Shown: piece after piece, positions 45,422 through 57,468 of the stretch | Layout of the letters: each line of letters starts with the position of its first letter | Numbering within the stretch: the first letter of the stretch is position 1 | Assembly (NCBI RefSeq): GCF_028640845.1 | Contig: NC_080546.1 | Span: forward strand, 57,361,409 to 57,425,408 | Direction: 5' to 3' | Source of the DNA: Ahaetulla prasina | Taxonomy: Eukaryota > Chordata > Lepidosauria > Squamata > Colubridae | Length of the DNA stretch: 64,000 bases | Position numbers and translations under genes: made by a program | The notes under the pieces: generated by a model | What the model was told of the DNA's origin: nothing | Databases searched by the model: none | The model's input: only the letters and a program-made list of their open reading frames with translations

Positions 45422-46043
45422 TAAATCATATTTTTGAATTATAACGATAACAATTTTTATATTACTATGTAGAATTCAGAAAGCAAAAATTCAAAGTTTT
45501 AAATATTTCATTGCTCAGACAGCAAACATACTAGATTATGGGCAGAAAAAAAAGTAAATTGTAAAAAAATTGGCCTGTAATTTCAAATATCATGCATAAT
45601 GGCTTGATATAGCTTTAATGTCAAATAATGTTTAGATATTGGATTAGAACTTGGTAGATTCAAATTCATGGCATGATATACACCTTACTGGGTCATCACC
45701 ATTAACTTTAGATAACTTTATAAAATCTGTTTTGTTAGTTTTTAACATTAGTTTGTTTTTAAAAATGTAATAATCATATTTAAAAATGAAAACAATTATA
45801 CAACTACTATATTATGGGATGTGTCCTCCCCTCACTTAGCAATGTTGCGTACCATTGATCGTGACACCTTTTTGGATTGGTTTATAAGGTTGGGAGTGAT
45901 AGGCACAATTTTGTAGTAGTTCTCCTCTAATTTTAGTTCCACTTGTAACAGGGAGAGCTCTAGCCTAAACTTTTTCTGTGTGGATCACCTCAGGGCCTGA
46001 CTCCCTTTCCATTCCTGTTAATCTATTTAAATAGATGTTAATC

Positions 46044-46404
46044 CAGCGGTGAAATGCTACCCGTTTGCACCAGTTTGGGTGAACTGCTACTGTTAAAAAC
46101 TACCGATTTGGGTGAACCAGTAGTAAAAAAAAGCTGCTGGTTCCTCTGAACTGGTATTTCTGATGATCAGCTGTGCTGCGTGATTTAAAATTGCTAGAAA
46201 GCAGGAAATCCTTCTTTCAAGTGAATTTAAATCGTGCAGCACAGCTGTTCCCCCACTGTTCTATTTACCTTTTCAAGCCTCCTTTTTCTGTGCAAAGTGC
46301 ATATTTGGCGTGGACTGTAGATGCGTACATGCGCAGTGTGTGTTTGGTGTGTACTGTGCATGCGCACAGCAAACGGGTGGCAAACCGTGGAAGATTTCAC
46401 CGTG
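46044..46404. mobile_element. hAT-type non-autonomous element, about 361 bp
   Basis: The left terminus CAGCGGTGAAATGCTACC and right terminus GATTTCACCGTG are inverted (one base missing in the right). It has GAACCAGTAGTAAAA near the left and CATGCGCA words at the right. Nearby GATGTTAATC (left flank) and GATGTTATC (about 10 bp past the right terminus) may be remnants of the insertion site. A 109-codon open frame across it has no recognisable features. Confidence 0.72.
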
Positions 46405-46864
46405 TGGAACGTGATGTTATCTTTCGGCATCTGGTAGAAATCATCATATCCTATCATCAGTATTCTGAGGATCTCCAGTTCTACATCTCTTTCCTCGGCT
46501 GAGGAAATGATGCCTTTTATTTATATTCTATATTCTCAGATTCTAAAATCAGTTCTGGTTTCCACCTACTTTTTGCAGTGAAAGTGTCTAAATTTGGCAG
46601 AGATGTCTTATTTATTTGCATTATGCTATAGTGTCATGGAGCTCTTAAACAGAAATGATATAAGAAGGCTAAGACAGAAAATTCAACCTTTTTTTAATGA
46701 GAAGTTCATTTACTTTTTTTATTTTAATTAAACCCCAAGGCAGTATTAAATCCTGATGAAGGTGATCTGTATCACTTGTCACACTGAATTGAAGTTTAGG
46801 GTAATTTTAGGTAATTGTTATTTTTCTGTTAATCCTTTCCTGAAGCCAGGAAAAGCAGTATCCT

Positions 46865-46993
<129 letters not shown>

Positions 46994-48625
46994 TGGACCA
47001 GATGGATTATGTGCATACTTCTTAAAAAAGCTTTCCACTAATAGAACCCCTAAGCATAATTTTTGAAAAAGCTTTCATGACCAGTTCCCTTCCCAAACTT
47101 TGCCATGGTCATCCCTATCTTCAAAAAAGGAGACGCCAACCTAGTTGAAAATTACAGACCAGTGTCTCTTTGTTATGTCACCTGTATCTATCATCAACCA
47201 ATCCATTACCCTCTATCTAGAAACAAACAACCTACTCTCTAATAAACAATTTGGTTTCAGAAAAATTTTCGGAAAAAAATTATCATGTAATTTACAACTT
47301 CTTCACTGCAAAAACATATGGACTACAAATCTTGATCAGGGCAAAGCAATAGATGCAATCTACATAGACTTCTTAAAGCCTTCGACTCGGTAGTACATGA
47401 TAAACTTCTCCTAAAACTAAAATCATATGGCATCTCAGGACCTCTCCACAACTGAATAACAGCTTTTCTATCAAACAGACAACAAGTGGTCAAAATTGGC
47501 AATGCTCTATCAAACCCTGTTCCTGTCAAACGTGGCGTTCCCCAAGGCAGCGTTCTTGGACCAAAACTCTTCATATTATACATTAATGATCTCTGTGACC
47601 ATATTACAAATAATTGTGTTCTCTTTGCTAACAATGTCAAACTATTTAACACCACCAACAATACAGCTATCCTCCAAAAAGACCTGGATCTGAATGGTCT
47701 AAAACTTGGCAACTCCAAATCTCAATCAGCAAATGATCAGTCTTACATATTGGAAAAAAGAACCCAAACACTAAGTACTAGCTTGATGGACATTACCTTA
47801 CAGATGACCCCCACCCTGTTAAAGATCTTGGAGTTTTCATATCAAATGATCTAAGTGCCAGAGCCCACTGCAACTACATCACAAAAAAGGCTCTAAGAGT
47901 TGTAAACTTAATCTTACGTAGCTTCTTCTCCAAAAACACTACACTACTAACCAGAACATATAAAACATTTGCTAGACCAATTCTTGACTACAGCTTGACT
48001 GTTTGGAACCCATACCACATTTCAGACATCAATACAATTGAACGTGTCCAGAAATATTTTACAAGAAGAGTACTCCACTCCTCCGAATACAACAAAATAC
48101 TTTATGCCACCAGACTTGAAATCCTGGGTTTAGAAAACTTGGAACTGCGCCGCCTTTGACATGACCTGAGTTTAACGCATAGAATCATCTATTGCAATGT
48201 CCTTCCTGTCAAGAACTACTTCAGCTTCAATTGCAACAATACACGAGCACATGATAGATTTAAGCTTAATGTTAACCGCTTCAATCTTGATTGCAGAAAA
48301 TATGACTTCAGTAACAGAGTTGTTAATGCTTGGAATACACTATCTGACTCTGTGGTCTCTTCCCAAAATCCCAAAAGCTTCAACCAAAAACTGTCTACTA
48401 TTGACCTCACTCCATTCCTAAGAGGTCTGTAAGGGGCATGCATAAGAGCACAAACGTGCCTATCGTTCCTGTCCTATTGTTTTCCTTTGTTATATCCAAT
48501 TAATATAGTTATTACATACTCATACTCATTTATATGCTTATGTGTTGTATAGTTGTTTCATGCTTATGCTTATATATACTGTGTGACAAAAATAAAAAAT
48601 AAAATAAAAAATAAAATAAATAGAA
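46994..48625 (+). mobile_element. Jockey-superfamily (CR1/L2-type) LINE relic, reverse transcriptase to 3' tail
   Basis: Motifs on the plus strand in several frames: GPDGLCAYFLKKL (46996), ENYRPVSL (about 47148), KAFDSVVHDKLLLKLKSYGI (about 47380), GVPQGSVLGPKLFILYINDL (47538-47597) and FANNVKLF, where FADD would be expected. Later are SDLSARAHCNYITKKA-like, LEILGLENLELRRL (about 48115) and RVVNAWNTLSDSVV-like (about 48320). It ends in an (AAAT)n-type tail at about 48585-48622. There are several stops and frameshifts, and the second catalytic aspartate is lost. It differs from the other LINE families here. Confidence 0.85.
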
Positions 48626-49639
48626 TAAGATACACGATCTCTACCTACTACTGTATATTCAACTATTAAAGGAGCAATTGCCCGGGCTATTAGCCAGGAT
48701 AGAGAAAGCACAGTACATACATATCAGCTCTCCAGCCTCATTGTGACAAGGAAAAGTAGACAAGATGGAGTTTGGGCACAGTCTTCTTTTTAATATCTTC
48801 AACTGTTGTATAACAGTTTATTATCAGTCTTTCAACAGGAGCTACAGGAACCTTCCTGAAGCAAATAAATTAATAATCTGCTGGCTCATCTTCGTCATTG
48901 TTGTGTCAGCATGGAAAAAGAACAGAGAAGAAAGAAAAACACACAGAAAAATAGCAAGAATTAAAATGTAGTTCATGCTTTTAATGAAATGAAAGATAAA
49001 AATGAACGATGCAAACCTATTGTTCAACTAGTGGATATGCCTTGACCTTTCCCAATAGGATTGAGTGAGGGTCACTGAAATGACTTGAATATACTTTCCT
49101 GAAAATTAAAGGAAATATTTAATTCAGCCCATTGTGGATTTCTGGTTTTTCTGCTTCATGCATTCTGTGATCATGTAAGGATTTATTTTAAAAAAGGTTC
49201 TGATTATTTAAAGTTGTGATTCTTTCAGGTTTACTACTTTACTACTAATGGAAGGAAAATATGGGATTGGGACATTACAGACATCAAAGGTGTTCATATA
49301 CAGCAAAGGGAGAGGAATGGCAGAGACATGGGTATCAATTGCAGAAGTTATATAGTAATGCTTAGCAGCCTGAGGTGCAGTCTCTTGATTCTCCAGCTAC
49401 TTTGTGGATTTGCTTTAAAAACCCTAAAATAAAATATAAAAAATTGTATTAATGTGTATAAGATTGCCTTTATTTTATGAGAGCAATGTATGTAAGATAG
49501 AGCATTCTTATGAAATTGCCTTTTTGTAATGCCTAAATGTCTTCATGCAGTTTGAAAGATGTAGCTCCATACCAGGGACCCAATTCTGTCTCACAGTACC
49601 CTATGTGAAGATTAAATATTGGTGATTTCAATTGTCCAG

Positions 49640-49681
49640 CAAGATAAGATAAGATAAAATAAGATAAGATAAGATAAGATG

Positions 49682-49712
<31 letters not shown>

Positions 49713-49713
49713 A
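49640..49713. repeat. (GATAA)n pentanucleotide tandem repeat
   Basis: About 13 AAGAT/GATAA units with two single-base variants (AAAAT, GAGAT). Confidence 0.95.
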
Positions 49714-50341
49714 GGGCAGTCATTGATATAGGAGTGACTATGATCATTTCCTTATGCAATTAAAGTAACTTAGAATACTTTGCCCTGGTTTCAAGTTAAT
49801 GTAAAGTTCTATCACTGACCGAGCATAAAGCAAGGGATAAATGCTGTGTCTTCTTTGTATGGTTTCCCCAATGGTGATAGAACAGCTTTGCCAGAGACAC
49901 ATTTTGTTCCTGTGTTTTTCATAGAAGAGGCATTTATTACATAGCATATTGTATTTCTAAGTCATTCAAAATTCTCTCGATTAAATATTAAAACATTAAA
50001 ACTTTTTCCCTTAAAGAAGAAAAATGATGAATCAATAAAATGCAATGACTAGAAACAGCTACTATTCCATTTTATAGCATATTTTGTATTTGTCAGAGCT
50101 ACTACTAATGAATCCCATAGCTCTTTAACTGTGGAAGCCTAAATATAGGATTAAATTACTTTAGTGATTAATATATGAATTTCATCTTGAGTCTTGTTTC
50201 TGTCTCATAAGAAATTAGTTGTTTATACCAATTGGGATAGATAGATAGATAAATATTTTATTCTGTGGAAAACATTACTTTTCTTCTGTGCAGGCTTTAA
50301 CACTTGGCAGATTTTGTCTTATTTGTTCATATTTGTTACAG

Positions 50342-50495
50342 TTTATTATGCTGACTTATATCTTCATGTTGGCCTGGCTGGGAGTTACAGCCTTCACCTC
50401 TCTGCCCGTTTACATGTATTTCAACCTGTGGACCATTTGTAAAAACACCACCCTAGTGGAAGGAGCAAATTTCTGCTTGGATCTCCGTCAATTTG
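50342..50495 (+). CDS. GPM6A: GPM6A coding exon 4 (third membrane span, start of large loop)
   Basis: 154-bp exon, acceptor AG at 50340-50341, donor GTAAGC at 50496. It enters in phase 0 and leaves in phase 1. It encodes FIMLTYIFMLAWLGVTAFTS and LPVYMYF, the third transmembrane helix, then the large second extracellular loop (NLWTICKNTTLVEGANFCLD). The loop has a conserved cysteine pair likely to form disulfides and an NTT N-glycosylation site. Differences from mammalian M6-A as I recall it are conservative (TYI for TYL, CKN for CRN, ANF for ANL). Confidence 0.98.
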
Positions 50496-51453
50496 GTAAG
50501 CAATTAAAATATTGATTAATTCTATCAGTAAAATACTAATTAAAAACACATTTCACTGTTTGAAATCTTGGATATATACAAATATTATTCCAAATCTATC
50601 ATTCTCCTATGGGGTAAATTTATTAGCAGCAGGCTTTTGTCTTTGCTATCTTTATTTTGATCCTGGTTTTAAACTAATAATATTATTTTACTGCATATCA
50701 AATTGGATGGATCTGTTTAGTTTTGTTCTTTGGAGCACTTGTCTGTCCTTATCAACTCCTTTCTACCCTTATCATCTATGGGTAAGATCACTTTTGACTG
50801 GTACACACAGTAGTGGATTGATCTCTAGAATTTATTGAGTACCTTTTTTCTCCCATATGTGGTAAAAAGGAAAATATTTCTAGTCCTTGGTGCTCTCAAC
50901 TAAACTCAGGGAGCAGCAAATACTCCTCATACCTTTTCTGTCACCTTTTGATTTCAAAAAATGATTTACCAAATTTATATAGCTTTCCATGTCATAGATA
51001 GGACTCTGATTTCTTATTTTTACTGGTTTCTTTAAAATCTTAAACTATTTTTAATTTTGATAATTCTGCATTTTGGTCTATTTATACGTATAAATTGCTT
51101 TTATTATTATTGAATTGAATAGAATTTATTTTCTTGTTTAAAAAATATTTAACTTTACAATGTGGCAGCCAAAAATATTATGAAGGAATATATAACTGAC
51201 TTTTTCATGACCATATTATGTTAAACTTGTGAAAGCAGAAACAGTGATATTTTTGTATAAAAAATTGCAATCAGCAACAACTGCCTGATTCCTAAAACAA
51301 GGTTATTCTTTAAATTGTTTTTAAATGTCATGCTATCAATTAATTGGCTGTTCTTATACATAAAGCTATGTTTAAGTTTATTAATTGTCAATTTCACTAA
51401 TGAATATATGATAAATATGCATCAAAAATCACCGAGTGTTTCATGTGTTCCAG
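50496..51453 (+). other. GPM6A: GPM6A intron 4, 958 bp
   Basis: GTAAGC donor and CCAG acceptor. It is AT-rich; no repeat family or RNA recognised. The open frames inside it have no splice or domain support. Confidence 0.9.
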
Positions 51454-51530
51454 GAATTGTAACAATTGGAGAAGAAAAAAAGATTTGTACAGCTTCTGAA
51501 AATTTCCTCAGGATGTGTGAATCTACTGAG
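51454..51530 (+). CDS. GPM6A: GPM6A coding exon 5 (large extracellular loop)
   Basis: 77-bp exon, acceptor TTCCAG ending at 51453, donor GTAAAC at 51531. It enters in phase 1 (GA completes a glycine codon) and leaves in phase 0. It encodes IVTIGEEKKICTASENFLRM and CESTE, the second half of the large extracellular loop, with two further conserved cysteines. This loop carries the disulfides of the family. ICTAS replaces ICTVS of mammals as I recall it. The final glutamate precedes LNMT, so an N-glycosylation site lies just over the junction in exon 6. Confidence 0.98.
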
Positions 51531-52671
51531 GTAAACAAAACTATGAAAAGTTTTGTTGTTGTATAAAGACATAACTAATGCTTTTCCAATTCTTTAATAT
51601 TTAACAGCAAAAAGTTAAATAGTTAATTCTGATGATTCTGTTTGCTGTTAAGTCCTTTTCAACCACAGAAGGTGTTGATCTGAATGGTCATAAATAAAGT
51701 CCTTAATACCATCATATTTTTGATTGAACAAATTACTGAATAATTAATACAAAAAGTGATGTTTTTAATAATAATTATTATTTATTTTATGGATGATTTA
51801 CACATTAAGTATTTGCCATTGTTCATTTACGATTAAAAAGGAAACTCAGTGGGCAATGTGCCACTATCTTTTAGTCAAACACATATAGAAAATGATAAAA
51901 TGTATCAACCTGAGCTTTCATTGGAACAACACATCATCAGTTTCTTTAGCCTTAGGGCCAGTTCAGACAAAATAATCTTTAATTTAGTTTTTTATATATT
52001 TTAAAGTTTCGGGCTAATTATAATAAGTTTTTTAATTTACATTTTAAATTGTACATTGTATTGTCTTTTTTACTTCTGCCTGTACACCGCCCTGAGTCCT
52101 TCGGGAGAAGGGCGGTATAAAAATCAAATAAAATAAATAAAAAATAAATAAATTTCCAAGCCATGATTGGGAAGATTAAAATTATATTTCTGTATATACC
52201 CCATCTCATCTTCTCCAGTTAAAACATATATTAGCTTTTCATATTTTTTTTATTTAAGAAGAGAAGAGGTGAAATAACATTTTGACTCGTTTGCACTTTT
52301 GATTGGCTCACAGTTTATCCAGTAAAGACATAGTTGTCTTCCTCTTCTTCAGATAAATGTAGTTTTGCTTCCATCTGGGAAAAAGAGAGAACAAAAGGCA
52401 ACAGGAAAATACTGAGGAAAAAAGTTCAACCCCTGTTTACTTACTAAAATATGCTTTGTTTTTACACTGATAGCTTGGCTATCAATGAAAATAAGACAGC
52501 TTTTCTCAATTTTCAAATGCGCTGTAAAGAAAATAATGAATAATAGTAGTGAATTGAAGAAATCGATGTATTTCAAAACTTTAACAATATGACTGTGTGT
52601 GCACTGTGATATTTGCATAGTGTGGGTTCAGTTGGTGTTCTTAGTTTCTAATTTTTTTCTTCCTTTTGTAG
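51531..52671 (+). other. GPM6A: GPM6A intron 5, 1141 bp
   Basis: GTAAAC donor and TTTTGTAG acceptor. It includes an L2-like LINE 3' tail at about 51.99-52.15 kb; the rest is AT-rich without recognised features. Confidence 0.9.
51990..52153 (+). mobile_element. L2-like LINE 3' tail
   Basis: ACCGCCCTGAGTCCTTCGGG, AGAAGGGCGGTATAAAAA and an (AAAT)n tail (52110-52153). This is the plus-strand form of the tail at 3.13 and 28.69 kb. The hairpin-forming CCGCCC/GGGCGG is intact. Confidence 0.88.
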
Positions 52672-52737
52672 CTGAATATGACATTCCATTTGTTTATTGT
52701 AGCCCTTGCTGGGGCTGGAGCAGCTGTCATTGCTATG
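52672..52737 (+). CDS. GPM6A: GPM6A coding exon 6 (fourth membrane span, first part)
   Basis: 66-bp exon in phase 0 at both ends, with acceptor AG at 52670-52671 and donor GTAAGA at 52738. It encodes LNMTFHLFIVALAGAGAAVI and AM: an NMT N-glycosylation site at the end of the extracellular loop and most of the fourth transmembrane helix. The 66-bp length and phases match the corresponding exon of the proteolipid family. Sequence appears unchanged from mammals. Confidence 0.98.
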
Positions 52738-53721
52738 GTAAGATTTAGACAACTTTGCCTTTATAATAAGCTGTTATCTACGTCCTTGGGATCCTTATAA
52801 CGTTAAAGCTAATCACAGGAACTTTGAGGCTCCATCAGGTAAAAATGCGTGGAAATACATGTCAAAAGAGATAGGGAATATGAACACAATAGGGAATTAA
52901 TCCAATATCCTCTAGTAAACATTGTGATTATTAGTCCAATAATAACATCCTATTCAGTTGTCCTACTGAACTTATAGATGATTGTTTGGAATGCAGTTTT
53001 AAGCACTCAAAGAATTATATACACAAAATCAAACTTATAAAAACATTTCAGTAATAATTTTAGCATCTAATAGTCATTTGATCCTGCAAACCTTAAACTT
53101 TTTTTACTTTAATTATTGCTTCTTGTCTCTTTTGAAATAGGCAACAAATATTTACTAATTTCAACAATTTCCTAGTTCAAATTTGAGTGTTTTATGAACA
53201 ATTTCCTAGTTTAATTATGAGTGTTTTATTACCTCATGTATGGCAAAATTACCAGATTTGGCCAATAAAAGGTTTTCTTTATATTTTTAGCAAAATCAAG
53301 AATGAAAGTGGCTGTCTTAAATCTTGCGAGACATAATATATTCCTTTCAATCCTTAAACCTCTTCCCAAATCTTCCTAACACTCCCCAAAGGGCTAATAT
53401 TTTGGGGTTTTGAAATGCTAATGTTTGGGTGTACACTCTGTGCATAACAACTACCAAAGTTGGTGGTTGTTATTATTATATTTTTCAGACTAGAACAGGA
53501 ATTGGTTCTTTAAAGTAGCTTAATTTTTAAGAGCACCAGGTAAATGATTTTGTTCACTATATAATACATTTAATTATGTTATATTATAATTTTGTATCTC
53601 TTTTACTCTTGGCTGTATAAAAATGATTCTTGCTAAAAAAGCTATAGTCAAAATATTCACAACGATAAAATTTCACACCCAAGATAAAATTTTCACGCCT
53701 TCATATAGTAAATGATTGATA

Positions 53722-53886
53722 TATAGTAAATTGATATATTGATCATCAATTGTGTTGTAAATGTTGTACCTTGATGAACGTATCTTTTCTTTTATGTACA
53801 CTGAGAGCATATGCACCAAGACAAATTCCTTGTGTGTCCAATCACACTTGGCCAATAAAATTCTATTCTATTCTATTCTATTCTAA
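53722..53886 (+). mobile_element. CR1 3' end (ATTCT-tailed type)
   Basis: The segment is almost identical to 15880-16020, from TATATTGATCATCAATTGTG through CACCAAGACAAATTCC to ATTCTATTCTATTCTATTCT (53860-53884). The near identity indicates the two insertions come from closely related source copies. Confidence 0.95.
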
Positions 53887-54179
53887 ACACAGTAAACACC
53901 TTTCATATCATAGAAAGTTCTTTAGCACATAGAAATATTGTAGATTTTCAAATGATTATGAACAGGAAAGAATTACCTATAAGAATAACTTTCAAACTCT
54001 ACATTAAAAACAATGTTACTATATTTGAATAATGCCAGTAACAGGTACAAAATGAGATCATCAGTGTAAGCCCTATGATAAAGATGTGCAACCAGGTGTG
54101 GGTCAAAATTTCTGTTTGGGTTTTGAGTTATAGTCCATCTGTTTTTTTCAGGTTTTCATACTAAAAGCATCAAACGTAT

Positions 54180-54655
54180 TTATTTTGAAAAGGCAACTTG
54201 ACTGGCAAGGCAATCACCCACTCTCAACAGAAGAGGAGGGATAAGACACCGCCTACCCCCAATTTACAATGCAGTCCTTCTGGCTGTTCCAAAAAATATT
54301 TCACACCTCTGATTTAGGTGACTCTGAGGTCACAAATAAAACCCCAAGTAAACACAATGGCTCGCAGAGAATGTTAAGACTAGTAGAATGCAAAGAAAAC
54401 ACAATCTTTCAATTTCCATCCTCCCCCACACACATCATCCTATCAGAATGTATCATTTTCCCTCCCACCAACTAATCTCAAGGACAATAACTGTCCTTCC
54501 ATCTCCCACAGCGTCCAATACAACTGATGAAGCTTCCAGAGTAGGAAACGAAATGTCTTGTTTTTCCTCAAAAAATTAATCCAGTTGCCTTTTCAAAATA
54601 AAAAAAATGCTTTTTATACAACTGTCACCTGGATAACTGAGAATCTTCATAGATA
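54180..54655 (+). mobile_element. Penelope-like element 3' part with hammerhead-like core
   Basis: It begins with the endonuclease C-terminal reading (PTLNRRGG, IRHRLPPIYNAVLLAVP in plus frame at about 54207-54290). It then has the non-coding tail with GATTTAGGTGACTCTGAGGTC, the hammerhead-like core (54517-54564) and the ending CACCTGGATAACTGAGAATC. The ribozyme core reads CUGAUGA (54524-54530), a six-position stem (54532-54537 with 54544-54549), GAAA (54550-54553) and GUC (54555-54557). The outer stem pairs AAUACAA with UUGUUUU with one mismatch. It is the best folding copy in the window. Confidence 0.75.
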
Positions 54656-54795
54656 CTAAAAGCAATTGTACAAAAGTTTCTGAAAATTGGTCTTTGTTCA
54701 GAGGACCGTAAAATCCTTGAGCTAGCTCTCAGGCTATATACAGTATGTTGCTTGTAAATAAAATAACTGCATAAACTCTGAAGCCTTCTGATTAA

Positions 54796-55086
54796 TTATT
54801 TGGAAAGCTTTGCCCTCAGTCTCAGAGAGATTGTCTCTTTGTAAGCTCTGTTTTTGACAACATTGTCCCAAGAGTACCAATCTGTTTTCTGGCATCTCCA
54901 TTTCCATACCTGTTTAGTTCCACTGCATCCTGACTTCCAAGAATTAGGCCTGGCATGGAGATAAAGTGATCCTTTTAAATTGGCTATGTTCCTTAAAGCC
55001 CCTTTTAATCTCCATAGAAGACTGGGATTCCTATCGGAGAAATTAAGGAATACTTTTTTACCCATCAAATCTCCACTTCTCACCAA
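54796..55086 (-). other. Unrecognised 96-codon open frame in intron 6
   Basis: This minus-strand frame is lysine- and arginine-rich (for example MGKKVFLNFSDRNPSLLWRL, then KWRCQKTDWYSWDNVVKN). The reading has no stop over 290 bp in otherwise AT-rich sequence and looks protein-like. I do not recognise the family. It could be a remnant of a mobile-element protein or a retrocopied gene; there is no poly(A) tail, splice context or promoter to support a gene. Confidence 0.25.
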
Positions 55087-55835
55087 AATCTGAAGCCACT
55101 GGCCACAAGAGAAAATTCATCTTCTGATACCCATTTTCTAAAAGTTGTTCTTCCAGCAGCAAGAACATTGAAACTGTATATCCCTGCTGTACAGCAAGAA
55201 GGTACTTTGCTGGACAAGCAGTAGCTCCTTATATAACAAATGTATATTCTCAGCATTGAAAGAAGTGCAGAAGCTAGGTAGGTAGGAAGTTTTAAAAAAC
55301 ACAGTTATTAAAGTTAATGTTAAGAAAGAGTTAGTTTGAAGAAAAGGCAAAAAAGTGTAGTGTAATAATTCTGCACTGATGTGGATAGAAATGATCAGAA
55401 ACAGTTCTGTGAAAGTATAAAAAAATACACACACATACACACACTTCGATACTTAGTAGAATTATTGGGGTTTTCATAGTCAATAGGAATAAATAATGAA
55501 GTGAGTAAATGAGCTGGAGCATAGCCAAAAGGCTAAATAATTACTGAACAACTAAAAAAAAAAACAGGAATATGTATGAACATATTTCCAATAAGCAAAA
55601 ACTACAGAGAAAAGGAATAATTGCAAAATTAAGAATAGCAAGCAAATTAGTATTTTCTATTTGTTTTTTATTTGCCATGACTGATTTTAACAATGTAATT
55701 GTTTTTTTTAATTCCTGATTATTTTAGTAAAGAGCTTTTAAAGTACACACATTCTAAAAGTATTCAAGTGGGTATGATAAAATATAATATTAAATAATGT
55801 GATTAAAACCACAAGCTTCCTTCCTTCCTTCTCAG

Positions 55836-55988
55836 GTCCACTATCTTATGGTTCTGTCTGCTAACTGGGCCTATGTGAAAGATGCTTGCAGAATGCAGAA
55901 GTATGAGGATATTAAATCAAAGGAAGAGCAAGAATTACATGATATTCATTCTACCCGCTCCAAAGAGCGGCTTAATGCCTACACATAA
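55836..55988 (+). CDS. GPM6A: GPM6A last coding exon (end of membrane span 4, cytoplasmic tail, stop)
   Basis: Coding part of exon 7: acceptor AG at 55834-55835, 50 codons plus TAA at 55986-55988. It encodes VHYLMVLSANWAYVKDACRM and the cytoplasmic tail QKYEDIKSKEEQELHDIHST, RSKERLNAYT. The tail matches mammalian M6-A as I recall it, including the charged KSKEEQEL stretch. It is preceded by a CTTCC-rich pyrimidine tract. With the other five exons it gives 800 coding bases in one consistent frame. Confidence 0.98.
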   Translation, partial: VHYLMVLSANWAYVKDACRMQKYEDIKSKEEQELHDIHSTRSKERLNAYT

Positions 55989-57462
55989 GGGAAACCTTGT
56001 CTTACTTTCTACCATTATTTGCTTTATTGTTTAACTAAAGACCACCCATCTTTCCATTTTTAAAATCAAAATGAAAAAGTGCTTCTCACAAAACATAGTA
56101 GGGTGACTTGTACATTGCCCCTATATAATTCTTGGTTGTCCAGCACTTGGTTTCTTAATTAGTTAATAGCTTATGTGATCAGTTTCTACTACAAAGCTCC
56201 TGAAACAGCCTTTCCTGCATCCTAAAATGATTTTCTGTTAGATCCAGAATACTAACTATCGTCAAATACAGAGATGTGTTTTTTTAAAAACCACTTCATA
56301 TGTGTTATGCATAACACTTTTTTTCTTATATGTTTTTGAAAAAGAACAAAAGGCTTTTTATACTTTTTAGTTTGGATTTTAGTAAGTACTTTAACTACAG
56401 GTATACTTCTGAGGGACGACTCGTACACCATGTACAATTTTTTGAGGAGGCACACTGCTGACATTCCTTCAGATTTGGAAATCTTGTCAGATGGACCAGT
56501 GGGCATCTTGATGGAGGGTCCTGAGAACATTTTAAAAAACAATTAAAGGTGCAATTTCTAAATTTGTAAGAGTAGGTAAAAAACAAAAAGAAGTGCTTCT
56601 TATCTTTGTTAACATTGTATTATTCTTGATGTACTTAATGGAGTATTCACTATTTTAAAGTTTCATTGATAGCTATTCCTGTTTATATTGTGAGCATGCA
56701 GACCGTGGTGCTTGTAATGCATGGCCATGCGTCTTTTTCAAAGCGTATGATGACCACAGTTACCTTCAAGATTTGCAGTGTATAGACAAATGTTACATAG
56801 AGTTATGTATAGGTTTCTACAGAATTACCTCTGTAATCCCAAAATGGCTATGCTAAACTGGAGCTTTCATGTGCTGATCTGCGCAATTTTTGCTTAGCTA
56901 TATTTATAAAAATGCTATATCTATAATACAGCAATCTTAAGAGCCAGAGTCTTTTTACCTGCTTTAAACAATTAAGTGGATTGCACCTGTCTGAACTATA
57001 CATAGAATGTATGTGATCTTTTTTGAGGAGGCTTCCATAATTGTAATAGCTTGGCTTGTAGCTTTCCTACACACATACTGGTTTACCTGTATAACGTTAA
57101 AGTGGAGTTAATGGCTGCTACTGGAGCTATTGTTTGGAAATGTTAGTAATATATTTGAACCTTTATTTTCAGTATGAAAGTATTAAGAGAAAAGTCAGTC
57201 ATGTTAATCTGAAAGAAGTACCTGTCTAAAAACAAACAAAAACACATAAAAACATACAAAAAATGAAAAAAAGTATTATTGGACCAAAATTGGTGTTTTT
57301 ATTTTTATTTTGCCTATTTCTAATGCTACAAGAATGCTGTAAAGTGTCTTTTAAAGTGATGTATTCTGACAAGACATTTTTGTCAGTGTTTTTAAAAAAA
57401 CCTAGCTAGTTTGTGCACTTATTGGATCATTGTGAATTCTTTCTCAGTGTAAGTGCATTTCT

Positions 57463-57468
57463 AATAAA
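57463..57468 (+). promoter_or_regulatory. GPM6A: Possible proximal poly(A) signal of GPM6A
   Basis: AATAAA within CTAATAAAAAATCTTGAG. The downstream sequence (CTTCTTTGTACAATTAC) is only weakly GT-rich, so use of this site is uncertain. Confidence 0.4.

Larger units (their letters stand above)
52738..55835 (+). other. GPM6A: GPM6A intron 6, 3098 bp
   Basis: GTAAGA donor and TCTCAG acceptor after a CCTTCCTTCCTTCT pyrimidine tract. It contains a CR1 tail (53.7 kb), a Penelope-like element (54.2-54.7 kb) and an unrecognised open frame (54.8-55.1 kb). The rest is AT-rich without features. Confidence 0.9.

Noticed and set aside
56252..56586. 96- and 63-codon minus-strand frames after the GPM6A stop
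   Set aside because: They are antisense frames within the 3' UTR with no recognisable features.
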